A DNA stretch of 37,831 nucleotides, from contig FR895135.1 in assembly GCA_000435675.1 (NCBI GenBank), forward strand, positions 56,397 to 94,227, given 5' to 3'. This document shows, piece after piece, positions 18,278 to 26,852 of the stretch. The notes under the pieces were generated by a model. It saw only the letters and a list, made by a program, of their open reading frames with translations. It made no database searches and was not told the DNA's origin. Position 1 is the first letter of the stretch. The number at the start of each line of letters is the position of its first letter. Source of the stretch: Eggerthella sp. CAG:298. Lineage in GTDB: Bacteria; Actinomycetota; Coriobacteriia; Coriobacteriales; Eggerthellaceae. The translations under genes were made by a program, and so were the position numbers.

Positions 18278-20242
18278 CTAGTACTTCCCACGTGAATTGC
18301 GCTTTGAGGAGAGGTTCACGTAGATGATGATCGGCGCGATAACCAAGAAGATGATGATGGGCACATAGAGCGGACAATCTTGCAAGAAGTTCATGGAAAA
18401 TAGCGCCAGCAGAACGGGGATAACCTGTTCGTTGGCGCATTTCTTCATGATGAACGCGGTGTCGCGATCCACCTTCACCGTCGAATCCAGATCGGTTATG
18501 CCAAGTTCGGTACGGATCGGCAACGGGATCCCGATCGTCATATCGATGGGAGTATAGAGATTGTTCGCCTGCAGTTTGCTCTCATCTTCGATGGGAAAGA
18601 CCTGGCAGATGCACTCTTTATCCTTGTAAGAGATGATGACATTGTCCATTTCATCAATGCCCAAATGCGCCATATTGTCCTTCGTCATGCGAACCGCACG
18701 ATCGTTCTCATCATTGGCATAAGGGCGCCGACACATGAGCGAGAGCGTACTCTTGCCCACATACAGATTCGCGATCCATCGGCCAATACGCTTGAAGATA
18801 TTGCGTCTCTTCTTCCCGAGCACAATCGGCTTGATGACGATACTGGGCGGGAAGCAGCGCTCGAAAACTTTGCGTAAGTACGCCTCTTCAGGATGTGAGA
18901 GGCTCTCTTGGCGAATGGACTCATGAACAGGATAGGTCTTTTCGAGTATCGCCAGTCCATCAAGCAATCGCGGTTTCTCCTGATCAGCGGCTTGCATCGT
19001 ATTTTCGCGCGTAGGTTGTTCTTCGCTCGTTCCAGTAACCTGTTCTTCGGCTTTGATATACGCAACCACTTGCTGGCGCAGCTCGTCTTCAAGTCGACAG
19101 GGCAAGCGCTCGCCTAGCAGTATACGCTGCCTGCGGTTCAGCTTGATAACCCCCGCATCCAGCGAATCATCAAAAACAAGGTGGTTGGCTTTTACGATAA
19201 AGCTCTGGTTCGTGACCACGTCTTTTATTCCGAAGAGATCCGCGCCTTCAAGCAGTTCTTGAACTGCCCCTCCCTCGATCATCTTCGTGGAGATGACCAC
19301 ATCTTCCGAGCTGACCTTATCGATCGACTGTACACGAATCTTGTCGAAACGCGCATAGGGCGCTTTCCGAATGAAAACCTCGCAATCAGCATGATCCGCT
19401 ATCTTCAAGGTTCGCTGCACATGCTTCGTTATAGCGATCTGACCAACACCAAGCGAATCTTGTGGAACGATACTGATATCCATCAAAGTACCCTGTTTAG
19501 GACATTCCAGCTGAAACGGAGTCACATAGTTTTCTTTATAGAATACAGAAGGAACACCAACACTATAGAGACAACCATCTTGAACGGGCAGCGTCTCATC
19601 AACGATCCTCACCAACGTTGAGCCACTATCGTAAACATGATCGGCAAAATTGCTGTTCAGAGATGTGATGCATTCTTCAAGCGCATCCCGGATCCGATCA
19701 TAGGCGTATTCAGGAAAATCCTTGCAGAGATATTTCGAATTTATCTCGATCTGGATACACGAAACGTCAGCTCTCTTTGCTGTTGAAGCCGCGACCGTAT
19801 TTGGGCCGCTCGCCTTGAACACTTCATCTACAAGCACCACTCCTATTCCCAGGTCCTCCAGGCAACGGCAAAGCGTCGACAACGTGATATCGTCGCGCAG
19901 ATTCTTGCCATCCGCCGTACCGAGGATAAAAGCAGCCTCGCGCTCGGAAGAGAGCTGATGCAAGTCGAACACCACTCTTGCATCGTTTTCCTTCACGTAG
20001 TCAACCAGAGCGTCACGATAGGGAGAATGCTCGTCGTAGTTCGGATCATCATCGTTGCTCTTCGTCTTGATGATGACGGGACAATGCAGCGAACGATGAA
20101 GATCGCGCGCAAGATCGCTCGTCTGCACTTCGGCAGGTTTGACCCTACCCGCACGCGTATGCTCAACGCCATGGGGCGCAGAGAGCATAACGAGTCCTTT
20201 GCCTTGCAATATCTCGAAATCGTCAGGCATCTGATCGATCAT
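18278..20242 (-). CDS. N-formylglutamate amidohydrolase-like protein with beta-barrel domains and C-terminal membrane anchor
   Basis: A 654-residue protein of unusual build. Residues about 15-180 resemble the zinc amidohydrolase fold of N-formylglutamate amidohydrolases. The features are SAPHGVEH (His24), the DDDPNYDEHSPYRDAL segment, FDLHQL (Asp93, His95) and a late Glu in IQIEINSKYL (Glu166), the order expected for two His/Glu metal ligands and a catalytic Glu. Two later stretches, near 275-310 (GQIAITKHVQRTLKI) and 520-560 (RAVRMTKDNMAHLGIDEMD), look like double-psi or AbrB/CDC48-N-like barrels. Two hydrophobic segments close to the C-terminus (about 605-645) suggest membrane attachment with the bulk in the cytoplasm. 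Function unknown. It is divergent from the P-loop gene, 112 bases away. Confidence 0.6.
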   Translation of the reverse strand: MIDQMPDDFEILQGKGLVMLSAPHGVEHTRAGRVKPAEVQTSDLARDLHRSLHCPVIIKTKSNDDDPNYDEHSPYRDALVDYVKENDARVVFDLHQLSSEREAAFILGTADGKNLRDDITLSTLCRCLEDLGIGVVLVDEVFKASGPNTVAASTAKRADVSCIQIEINSKYLCKDFPEYAYDRIRDALEECITSLNSNFADHVYDSGSTLVRIVDETLPVQDGCLYSVGVPSVFYKENYVTPFQLECPKQGTLMDISIVPQDSLGVGQIAITKHVQRTLKIADHADCEVFIRKAPYARFDKIRVQSIDKVSSEDVVISTKMIEGGAVQELLEGADLFGIKDVVTNQSFIVKANHLVFDDSLDAGVIKLNRRQRILLGERLPCRLEDELRQQVVAYIKAEEQVTGTSEEQPTRENTMQAADQEKPRLLDGLAILEKTYPVHESIRQESLSHPEEAYLRKVFERCFPPSIVIKPIVLGKKRRNIFKRIGRWIANLYVGKSTLSLMCRRPYANDENDRAVRMTKDNMAHLGIDEMDNVIISYKDKECICQVFPIEDESKLQANNLYTPIDMTIGIPLPIRTELGITDLDSTVKVDRDTAFIMKKCANEQVIPVLLALFSMNFLQDCPLYVPIIIFLVIAPIIIYVNLSSKRNSRGKY

Positions 20243-20293
20243 GGTCGCCCCGCTGTCTCTTCACAAGCTCGAGTTCGTTTTCTTCGTTTCTCT

Positions 20294-20299
20294 CTTATA
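20294..20299 (+). promoter_or_regulatory. -10 element TATAAT before the P-loop kinase-like gene
   Basis: A perfect TATAAT lies 55 bases before the ATG at 20355, in the short gap shared with the divergent amidohydrolase-like gene. No convincing -35 is seen at the normal distance, so the element may need an activator. Confidence 0.35.
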
Positions 20300-20354
20300 A
20301 TAATTGAGATCAAACCAAGATGACCGCAAAGAAACCAACCATAAGGAAGAGACC

Positions 20355-21149
20355 ATGGACTGGGATGGGATCCTGCACCTAAACAAGTTACCATCTCATC
20401 CGAAACTATTGATCATAGGTGGTCCACCCCGCTGCGGGAAAAGCACGCTGGCTCATGAGATCATGCTAACTTACGGAATCGATGCAGTCTCAGGCGATGC
20501 GATTCGACGCGTCCTTGCATCCGCTGGAATGAGCTTTCTTCCGATCGACCCCGACACCTGGGCAACTGATGCCAGTGGTTTTGTGCAAGCTTGTCGAGAC
20601 AGGGATTCAAAGGTCGCTCGTGCTTGTTCGGTATATGCCGAACAAATGCTTTCTGATTACAAGAGCATCATAGTTGAAGGATGTATCTGGGCTGATGCGA
20701 TCAAGCACTTCGCACATCCGGTACGCCCACGTAACGGTGCCATCCATCCCGTGCATCCAGAGGTGCTTGCTGTGTATCTTTTCAACACTACAAGTCCAGA
20801 AGAGGAACTCGAAAGCCTGCACGAACAATGCAAAGACCCTACCAGCTGGCTTAATCGCTATACCGCAGATCAGCTAGACGGGTTCGCGGTTGCCAATCGG
20901 CTGCGCACACGTAAGATGAAACAGGTTGTATGCGAACAAGGAGCGGTTCCGATTGAGAACGAACGATCAATAGCGAAGACCCTTTTAGGAAACTACGCCA
21001 GCGATCCAAGCGATAGTCAAGCAGCTGACCACCAGAACTGCATACAGACTTATCTCGATGCAGGCTTACTTGAAGGCGGATTGGACGAGATGCACCGTCT
21101 CGCGCTCGAGATCATCAAGGCCTGGATGGAGCCATACAAGAATGCCTGA
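20355..21149 (+). CDS. P-loop kinase/ATPase-like protein of unknown substrate
   Basis: A 264-residue soluble protein with a Walker A motif, GGPPRCGKST (about residues 20-29), after a hydrophobic strand LLIIG. GDAIRR follows soon after, and IIVEGCIW looks like a second strand, the arrangement of small-molecule kinases such as adenylylsulfate or chloramphenicol/zeta-type kinases. I cannot name a substrate. The ATG at 20355 (MDWDGIL) is preferred over an upstream in-frame start because AAGGA lies seven bases upstream. Divergent from the amidohydrolase-like gene, it may share control with it. A terminator lies about 200 bases downstream. Confidence 0.6.
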   Translation: MDWDGILHLNKLPSHPKLLIIGGPPRCGKSTLAHEIMLTYGIDAVSGDAIRRVLASAGMSFLPIDPDTWATDASGFVQACRDRDSKVARACSVYAEQMLSDYKSIIVEGCIWADAIKHFAHPVRPRNGAIHPVHPEVLAVYLFNTTSPEEELESLHEQCKDPTSWLNRYTADQLDGFAVANRLRTRKMKQVVCEQGAVPIENERSIAKTLLGNYASDPSDSQAADHQNCIQTYLDAGLLEGGLDEMHRLALEIIKAWMEPYKNA

Positions 21150-21355
21150 GCAAAATACGATCTCTCTACTAAATAAAGGTGTTGCAACCATCCCATATGT
21201 TACCGCTGCTCCGCAACTTGGCACGAACAGTAAACGACAGTAAAAAAGTCCTCAATACCAATGCGAGGGTGTGAAAATATGGGATTAAATCCAGGATTTT
21301 ACAAAACCGTTGTTCGCTGTTAAAACGCAGACCCGATGCCACGTTGCCAACGCAT

Positions 21356-21386
21356 AAAAGCACCGATCGTGTTCGGTGCTTTTTTT
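21356..21386. terminator. Strong intrinsic terminator upstream of asnB-type gene
   Basis: AAAAGCACCGA (21356-21366), a six-base loop, and TCGGTGCTTTT (21373-21383) continue into a run of Ts ending at 21386. The A-run on the left makes it usable in both directions. It lies in the 417-base gap 21150-21566 and ends transcription from the kinase-like gene. The same gap has an 8-base inverted repeat, TCCCATAT (21191-21198) with ATATGGGA (21277-21284), but no gene that I can support. Confidence 0.85.
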
Positions 21387-21566
21387 CATGCGCGCATGCC
21401 TATCGCGCTCCAACGCACATAAGGCCAGTTCAAAGGCTTAGTAAGAAAACCTTAAGAATAAGTTCATGCCTTGTTATGAGACAGGAACCCTTCTCGAATC
21501 ATAGGATAGCGCCAAGTCAAATCCACCATGATCGACCCATCCAACCGAGGAGAAAAAGTCCCTACC

Positions 21567-23540
21567 ATGTGCGGAATTTGCGGCTTCACCCATGCTCAAC
21601 CCGAGGACGCTCAGGTCCTGAAGAATATGTGCGACATCATGGCGCACCGCGGACCAGACGGCGAAGGAGCGTATCTTGCAAACGGCGTTGCTCTCGGCCA
21701 TCGTCGTCTTTCTTTGATCGATCTTGAGGGTGGCTACCAACCGATGGTCCGCAAGTCGAATCATCATGTATCTGAACTCATCAGCGCTGGTCAGGCACTC
21801 GGCACCAACAAGAAACCAAACGATATCCCCGTAGTATCTCAAAATGGCGAGTATGCGATCGTGTTCAATGGCGAGATTTACAACTACCGCGATCTTGCCG
21901 CTGTGCTCAAAGCAGAAGGCTGGGTACTCAAGACCACGTCAGATACCGAAGTTCTGCTCACAGGCTATATTGCCTGGGGAGAAAAAGTACTGGACCGCAT
22001 TCGTGGCATGTTCGCCTTCGCGATCTGGGACGAGCAGAAGCAGATCTTGTTCTGTGCACGCGATTTCTTCGGCATCAAACCTTTCTACTACACCGTTCAG
22101 CAAGAACAGTTCATCTTCGCATCGGAGATAAAGAGCATCCTCGAGCATCCAGCCTACGAACGCGAGCTCAATCGCGAGGCTCTTGAGCAGTACCTCAGCT
22201 TTCAGTTCAGTGCGCTTCCTGAAACCTTTTTCAAAGGCATTTACAAACTGCCACCTGCGCATTCTATGGTCGTGCATCCGGATGGCCATATAGAGATGAA
22301 GCAGTATTGGTCTCCTCTCTTCGATGAGAACGAGGTAAGCTGCTCGCTCCACGAAGCAGCTAATCGCGTAGGAGAAGCGATGCGCGAGAGCGTTCACTAC
22401 CACAACGTGGCCGATGTTGAAGTGGGTAGTTTCATGTCGAGCGGTATCGATTCAAGCTATATGGCAGCACTGCTCGCACAGGAAAATCCACTGGTTCAAA
22501 CCTTCACCGTTGGCTTCAGCGAATACGAAGGCGAGCGAGATGAGATCTCGTGGGCAGCTGAACTTGCTGAAAAACTGGATGTGTCCAACACGAACAAATA
22601 CATCACCCAAGATGAATACTGGAAAGCGTTGCCCTATGTGCAGTGGCATATGGATGAGCCCTCGGGAGACCCTTCGGCAGTTGCGCTCTTCTTCGTCGAC
22701 CAGATCGCTTCCAAGAAAGTGAAGGCCGTGCTCTCGGGAGAAGGAGCTGATGAGCTCTTCGGCGGATATAAGATCTATCAGGCTCCCATGGCAACCGATC
22801 GGCTAAGCAAGCTTCCCAAGCCGCTTCTTCGCGCAAGCGCAGCGCTCTTGCGAAAGCTCGGCATACGCGGCGCGAACTTCCTGGAACGCGCAAGCGAGAC
22901 CGTAGCGGACTGGTATTACACCAACGCCAATGGCGTTTCCTTCACGGTGGAAGAACGCGAGCGAATCCTCAAGAATCCCGTGAAGGCACCCGATCCGCTC
23001 GAGGTCGTTTCTCCCGATTACCAGGAAGCCCAAGACCATGACTTCGATGAGCCGACCCAGATGCAATACGTGGACATTCGCAACTGGCTCGTGGGAGATA
23101 TCCTGCTCAAAACCGACAAGATGGCGATGGCTCACTCTCTTGAAAGCCGCGTCCCCTTTCTAGATAAGGAAGTATTCGCAGCGGCATCCGTGCTGCCACT
23201 TGACATGCGGGTAACTCCTGAACAGACCAAGGTTGCTTTGAGAAAAGCCTCTTTGACTGCCATCCCCACAGATTGGGCGCAAAAGGAAAAGCTAGGATTT
23301 CCCGTCCCTGTTGCCGCTTGGCTGCGTGAAGGCGCTAATGCCCAGCGCGTAAAAACGTGGTTCGAAAGTCCCGAAGCGCAGCTGTTCTTCAACAAAGACG
23401 AGCTCGACCGATTGCTGAACGAGCATCTTGCCGGAGCTGATCGGAGTCGAAAGATCTTCATCGTATGGATGTTCTTGATGTGGTATCGCATGTATTTCGT
23501 TGAGCGCACATCGCCTTATGAAACAGAAGCGGCTCGCTGA
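21567..23540 (+). CDS. asnB: AsnB/AsnH-type glutamine-dependent amidotransferase
   Basis: Glutamine-hydrolysing asparagine synthetase family. The start at ATG 21567 is dictated by chemistry: it gives MCGICGF with Cys2 as the N-terminal nucleophile; a start 13 codons earlier would bury it. The GAGGAG upstream is rather far, about 14 bases. The 657-residue protein has AHRGPDGEG, VFNGEIYNY and the synthetase PP-loop SSGIDSS near residue 291, then SGEGADELFGGY. The glutaminase domain has about 25 extra residues between GGYQPM and YAIVFNGEIYN. The length is closer to B. subtilis AsnB and lactococcal AsnH, which amidate peptidoglycan carboxylates, than to E. coli AsnB. With the ligase and racemases downstream, cell-wall amidation is more likely than free asparagine synthesis. 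Confidence 0.88.
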   Translation: MCGICGFTHAQPEDAQVLKNMCDIMAHRGPDGEGAYLANGVALGHRRLSLIDLEGGYQPMVRKSNHHVSELISAGQALGTNKKPNDIPVVSQNGEYAIVFNGEIYNYRDLAAVLKAEGWVLKTTSDTEVLLTGYIAWGEKVLDRIRGMFAFAIWDEQKQILFCARDFFGIKPFYYTVQQEQFIFASEIKSILEHPAYERELNREALEQYLSFQFSALPETFFKGIYKLPPAHSMVVHPDGHIEMKQYWSPLFDENEVSCSLHEAANRVGEAMRESVHYHNVADVEVGSFMSSGIDSSYMAALLAQENPLVQTFTVGFSEYEGERDEISWAAELAEKLDVSNTNKYITQDEYWKALPYVQWHMDEPSGDPSAVALFFVDQIASKKVKAVLSGEGADELFGGYKIYQAPMATDRLSKLPKPLLRASAALLRKLGIRGANFLERASETVADWYYTNANGVSFTVEERERILKNPVKAPDPLEVVSPDYQEAQDHDFDEPTQMQYVDIRNWLVGDILLKTDKMAMAHSLESRVPFLDKEVFAAASVLPLDMRVTPEQTKVALRKASLTAIPTDWAQKEKLGFPVPVAAWLREGANAQRVKTWFESPEAQLFFNKDELDRLLNEHLAGADRSRKIFIVWMFLMWYRMYFVERTSPYETEAAR

Positions 23541-23550
23541 TCGCGCAGCT

Positions 23551-23584
23551 CACAGCACAGAGCACAAAACCCACAGCACGGAGC
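23551..23584 (+). repeat. Two direct repeats in the asnB-ligase gap
   Basis: CACAGCACAGAGC (23551-23563) recurs as CACAGCACGGAGC (23572-23584), one mismatch in thirteen, with a 21-base period. It lies in the 84-base gap before the ATP-grasp gene. It may be a slippage duplication or a regulator site; nothing else supports a function. Confidence 0.4.
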
Positions 23585-23624
23585 CACTCATTGATCCTAG
23601 TAAAGAGCAAGAACGGAGTAGAAC

Positions 23625-24926
23625 ATGCCTGAGCAACAGAGAAAACGCGTGCTTCCCCTTATCACGGAACAGGAAGTTGGCAGGAAGATCGTGCCCGTCA
23701 TTATCGGCGGCACGTTTCTCGCGTATGCCTACATGCGCGAATTTCATGCCAAATATGGTACGACACGCTGCATCGTTGTTCTCACACAGGATGTCAAGAT
23801 GCTCACTACGAGCCGCTTCGCCGAATGTCATATCGTCGAAGATGCAGCACATCCTGAAGGGCTCTATCGTGCGCTTGAGAAGATCGGGCGCGAGTTGCAT
23901 GATGAAGACCCTACCCTTATCCCTTTGCTCCTCGGCTGCGACGATCGTCACGCGCTCATGTTTTCAGCTGGAAAGAAGCGTCTTGAAGAAGCAGGATTCC
24001 TCGTTCCCTGCAATGATCTTGTGCTCCTGGATACCATCTCTCAAAAACGCTGCTTCTATGAGCTCTGCGACGAGCTTTCCATCCCGCATCCTAAAACCTG
24101 GTATTTCAGCGCAGGCAGCGAAGGCCCCAAAACGCTTCCGCTCGATGCTTTTCCTTACCCCTGCGTAGCAAAGCCCTCCGACACCACGAAGTTCCAAAAT
24201 GCGGATGTTGCCCACAAACGAAAAGCTTACGAGATCGAAACGCCCGCAGAGCTTGCACAGGTATGGCAGGACGTGCGCGCCTCTGACTACGATGGCGATT
24301 TCTTGATCCAGGACTTCATCCCCGGTGGCGACGAAGCGCTGCGCATTCTCAACACCTTCAGCGATGCAGAAGGAAACCTGGTTGCGGTATCGGGCGGCAT
24401 CACTGCTCTTCAGGATCACAGTCCCACCGCGCTTGGTAACCCGCTCTGCATTTTGGGCGAACGTGAACCTATCATCATCGAGCACGCCCGCAAATTCCTG
24501 AAGAGAACAAAATACCAAGGATATGGGAACTTCGACATCAAATACGATGCACGCACCGGCGAATACAATTTCTTCGAGATCAATGTACGTGCAGGAAGAA
24601 GCACCTATTTCACCAGTTTGGGTGGCATCAATTTCGTTTCGCTCGTTGTCGACCAGTATGTTCTCGGCAAGCAGCTTCCTTATCGAGAAGCCTACCGACC
24701 CTTCGTATACAACTGCGTTCCGCCCTATGTGCTCAAACGTTCGATCCTCGATAAGGAGTTGCTGCAAAGAGTGCTCGCAACGCTGAAAAAGACGAGATCG
24801 CCCTACCCGCTCTTCTATGCAAAAGATAGCCTGCTTCACAACTTCTGGGCCATGACGATGTACTACAACCAGATCCGTAAGTTCAAACGTTATTTCTGGG
24901 ACACCGACGGGCATCAATATAAGTAG
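23625..24926 (+). CDS. ATP-grasp ligase of the D-aspartate ligase (Asl) type
   Basis: A 433-residue ATP-grasp carboxylate-amine ligase. The N-terminal part, VPVIIGGTFLAYAYMREFHAKYG, resembles the start of enterococcal/lactococcal D-aspartate ligase, which joins beta-D-Asp to the side chain of the peptidoglycan stem. The central grasp has PCVAKPSDTTKF and LIQDFIPGGDEALRI. The ATP/metal motif FFEINVRAGRSTYFTSLGG lies near residues 315-333 and matches the EIN-R-GRSSYF pattern of that family. GGAG lies six bases before the ATG. It is followed at 39 bases by an alanine-racemase-family gene and an Asp/Glu racemase. Substrate is inferred from family and context; other D-amino-acid ligases are possible. 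Confidence 0.75.
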   Translation: MPEQQRKRVLPLITEQEVGRKIVPVIIGGTFLAYAYMREFHAKYGTTRCIVVLTQDVKMLTTSRFAECHIVEDAAHPEGLYRALEKIGRELHDEDPTLIPLLLGCDDRHALMFSAGKKRLEEAGFLVPCNDLVLLDTISQKRCFYELCDELSIPHPKTWYFSAGSEGPKTLPLDAFPYPCVAKPSDTTKFQNADVAHKRKAYEIETPAELAQVWQDVRASDYDGDFLIQDFIPGGDEALRILNTFSDAEGNLVAVSGGITALQDHSPTALGNPLCILGEREPIIIEHARKFLKRTKYQGYGNFDIKYDARTGEYNFFEINVRAGRSTYFTSLGGINFVSLVVDQYVLGKQLPYREAYRPFVYNCVPPYVLKRSILDKELLQRVLATLKKTRSPYPLFYAKDSLLHNFWAMTMYYNQIRKFKRYFWDTDGHQYK

Positions 24927-24965
24927 CGCTTCCTTTCTATCCGCCAACGAAAAACGAGACAGCAT

Positions 24966-26057
24966 ATGACCATCTATTCCATCGATTCACACAAGGTCGA
25001 ACAAAACATCCAAACACTGCAGCGCAAAGCTGGCGTACCCCTTATTGCGGTCGTGAAGAATAACGGTTACGGATTGGGGCTTGAATGGCTCGCGAAAACC
25101 ACGCGGGATGCTGGCATAACGCAGTTTGCCATAACCGAACTGGCCGATATAGCGCCGTTACGTGAGACGGTTGGTAACGATGCTGACATCCTGATGCTTC
25201 GATCGACTGCCCTCTACGAAGAGCTCAAGGTCATCATGGAGAACAACTGCATTGCAACCATTGGATCAAGTGCGGCAGCACGCGCCTTGGATCTCACGGC
25301 CCAGCGGCTCGGGATCCAGGCACGAGCTCATCTCAAGGTCGATACAGGGTTGGGGCGATACGGGTTCGCTCCTCAAAAACCCCAGACTATCGCCTCTTGC
25401 TTTTCACTTGATGGACTTCGCATCGAAGGCATCTACAGTCACTTTTCAGATGCTTCAGATCTAAACCACCCAGAAACCAGCGCACAAGAACTCGCCTCTT
25501 TCAAACAGTGCGTGACTTCGCTTCAAGATAGAGGCTTCGATACAGGAATCCGTCATATGGCTAATTCGGCAGGGCTGTTCAATGTGCCGAATTCAGCACT
25601 TGATGCAGTGCGCATCGGATCAGGCTTCACCGGACGCATCATCACTCGCGAAGAGAATAGATTGCAGCGCATCGGAGTTCTTGAGAGTGCCGTGATCGAC
25701 CTCAAGCATTTCCCCAAAGGCAGCTCACTTGGCTACCACGGAACTTATCGCACCAAGCGCGACACCCTTGCCGCTATAGTGCCGATCGGAACACAAGACG
25801 GATTCAGCCTGCAAGTTACCCCTCAGCCCCGTTTTCACCAGGTGCTCTCCACTGCGAAACAATGCGTGCTCCGCAAGCATGCAACCGTTGCCATCGAAGG
25901 GGTCGACTATCCTATTCTTGGCGTTGTCGACATGTCGCTTTACATGGTCGATGTCACCGATCAACCAGCACATATTGGCGATAGAGCGACCGCAGATATC
26001 AATCCTCTCATGGTCAATCCGCGCGTTTTGCGCATCTACCAAAACGATCGTGCGTAG
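24966..26057 (+). CDS. Alanine-racemase-family PLP enzyme with altered substrate-gate residues
   Basis: Fold type III PLP racemase, 363 residues. Compared by eye with Geobacillus Alr, the PLP lysine (VVKNNGYGLG), the Arg in DTGLGRYG, the His in YSHFSDA, ANSA, VRIG and the second catalytic Tyr (GYHGTYRT) are kept. Two gate tyrosines are not: GYADG reads GTQDG, and the C-terminal SYRVPRI reads NPRVLRI. The CMDQ motif reads DMSL. This suggests that the racemase is active but has a different or broader substrate. It lies between the ATP-grasp ligase and the Asp/Glu racemase, three bases before the latter. It could still be the sole alanine racemase of the cell. Confidence 0.8.
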   Translation: MTIYSIDSHKVEQNIQTLQRKAGVPLIAVVKNNGYGLGLEWLAKTTRDAGITQFAITELADIAPLRETVGNDADILMLRSTALYEELKVIMENNCIATIGSSAAARALDLTAQRLGIQARAHLKVDTGLGRYGFAPQKPQTIASCFSLDGLRIEGIYSHFSDASDLNHPETSAQELASFKQCVTSLQDRGFDTGIRHMANSAGLFNVPNSALDAVRIGSGFTGRIITREENRLQRIGVLESAVIDLKHFPKGSSLGYHGTYRTKRDTLAAIVPIGTQDGFSLQVTPQPRFHQVLSTAKQCVLRKHATVAIEGVDYPILGVVDMSLYMVDVTDQPAHIGDRATADINPLMVNPRVLRIYQNDRA

Positions 26058-26060
26058 AAA

Positions 26061-26738
26061 ATGAAACGCCTGGGGATCATAGGAGGAATGGGGCCAGCTG
26101 CAGGCGCACGCTTGTTCACGCGCGTTACCGAGATGACCGCCGCACGCACCGACCAGGAGCACATCGATGCGATCCTTCTTTCCGATCCTTCTGTGCCTGA
26201 TCGCACATCATATTTGAGCGACTCGACCGACGCGCGCGATTTCGTTCCCATCCTGCAAGAAAAAGCGCGGCTGCTCGAAATGCTCGGGTGCGAAGTACTC
26301 GCCATGTCGTGCAACACTGCCCATGCAGGTTATAGCGAGATCGCTTCGGCAGCCCCGCACACCCAATTCCTTCATATGCCGAAGGAGACGATCCAGTTCG
26401 TAGCATCTCTTGGCTGCCAGCATCCGATCATCCTCGCTACCACTGGCACGATAGAAAGCAACATCTTCCAGTCTCTCTGCGCAGATGAAGGGATCGATTG
26501 CGTCCTCCCCTCGATAGAGCTGCAAGTCCTCATAATGGATATGATCTATACCTACCTAAAAGCAGGAAAGACCGTGCCCACCAAAATGCTTCGAACAGCA
26601 TGCGCGAAGATCATCGCATCAGGCGCCGATAGCATCATTCTCGGCTGCACCGAACTATCGCTGCTCGATCTTGGATGCTATTACGGATCACTTCCAATAA
26701 TCGATGCACTCGATGTGCTTGCATGGCGATGCGTATAA
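26061..26738 (+). CDS. racD: Aspartate/glutamate racemase family protein (RacD-like)
   Basis: Cofactor-independent racemase, 225 residues. It begins with MKRLGIIGGMGPAAG, typical of aspartate racemases of the RacD/YgeA group, and has both catalytic cysteines, in AMSCNTAH and LGCTELSLL. ATG lies three bases after the racemase stop upstream, so the pair is coupled. In lactic acid bacteria racD sits next to the D-aspartate ligase gene and supplies D-Asp for the cross-bridge; the same pairing here supports that role. MurI-type glutamate racemases start differently and are usually longer. Confidence 0.85.
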   Translation: MKRLGIIGGMGPAAGARLFTRVTEMTAARTDQEHIDAILLSDPSVPDRTSYLSDSTDARDFVPILQEKARLLEMLGCEVLAMSCNTAHAGYSEIASAAPHTQFLHMPKETIQFVASLGCQHPIILATTGTIESNIFQSLCADEGIDCVLPSIELQVLIMDMIYTYLKAGKTVPTKMLRTACAKIIASGADSIILGCTELSLLDLGCYYGSLPIIDALDVLAWRCV

Positions 26739-26840
26739 GCTTGCGGAGCGCCAGCTAAGAATCTTCCCGAGTTCTACCTGAACAACCCGAACCAATCACC
26801 AACAAAAACTACCAAATAAGACAGGTTGCTCCAAGGCGTT

Positions 26841-26846
26841 TACAAT
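26841..26846 (+). promoter_or_regulatory. -10 element placing the xerD start at the start codon (leaderless)
   Basis: TACAAT ends six bases before the ATG at 26853, so the expected transcript begins at or next to the A of the start codon. AAGACA at 26818-26823 gives a 17-base spacer and matches the -35 consensus at four of six positions. There is no convincing ribosome site, as expected for a leaderless message. Confidence 0.5.
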
Positions 26847-26852
26847 GAAGCC

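Noticed and set aside
21169..21363. Minus-strand frame of 64 codons upstream of the asnB-type gene
   Set aside because: It starts inside the terminator arm and has no family features; not supported.
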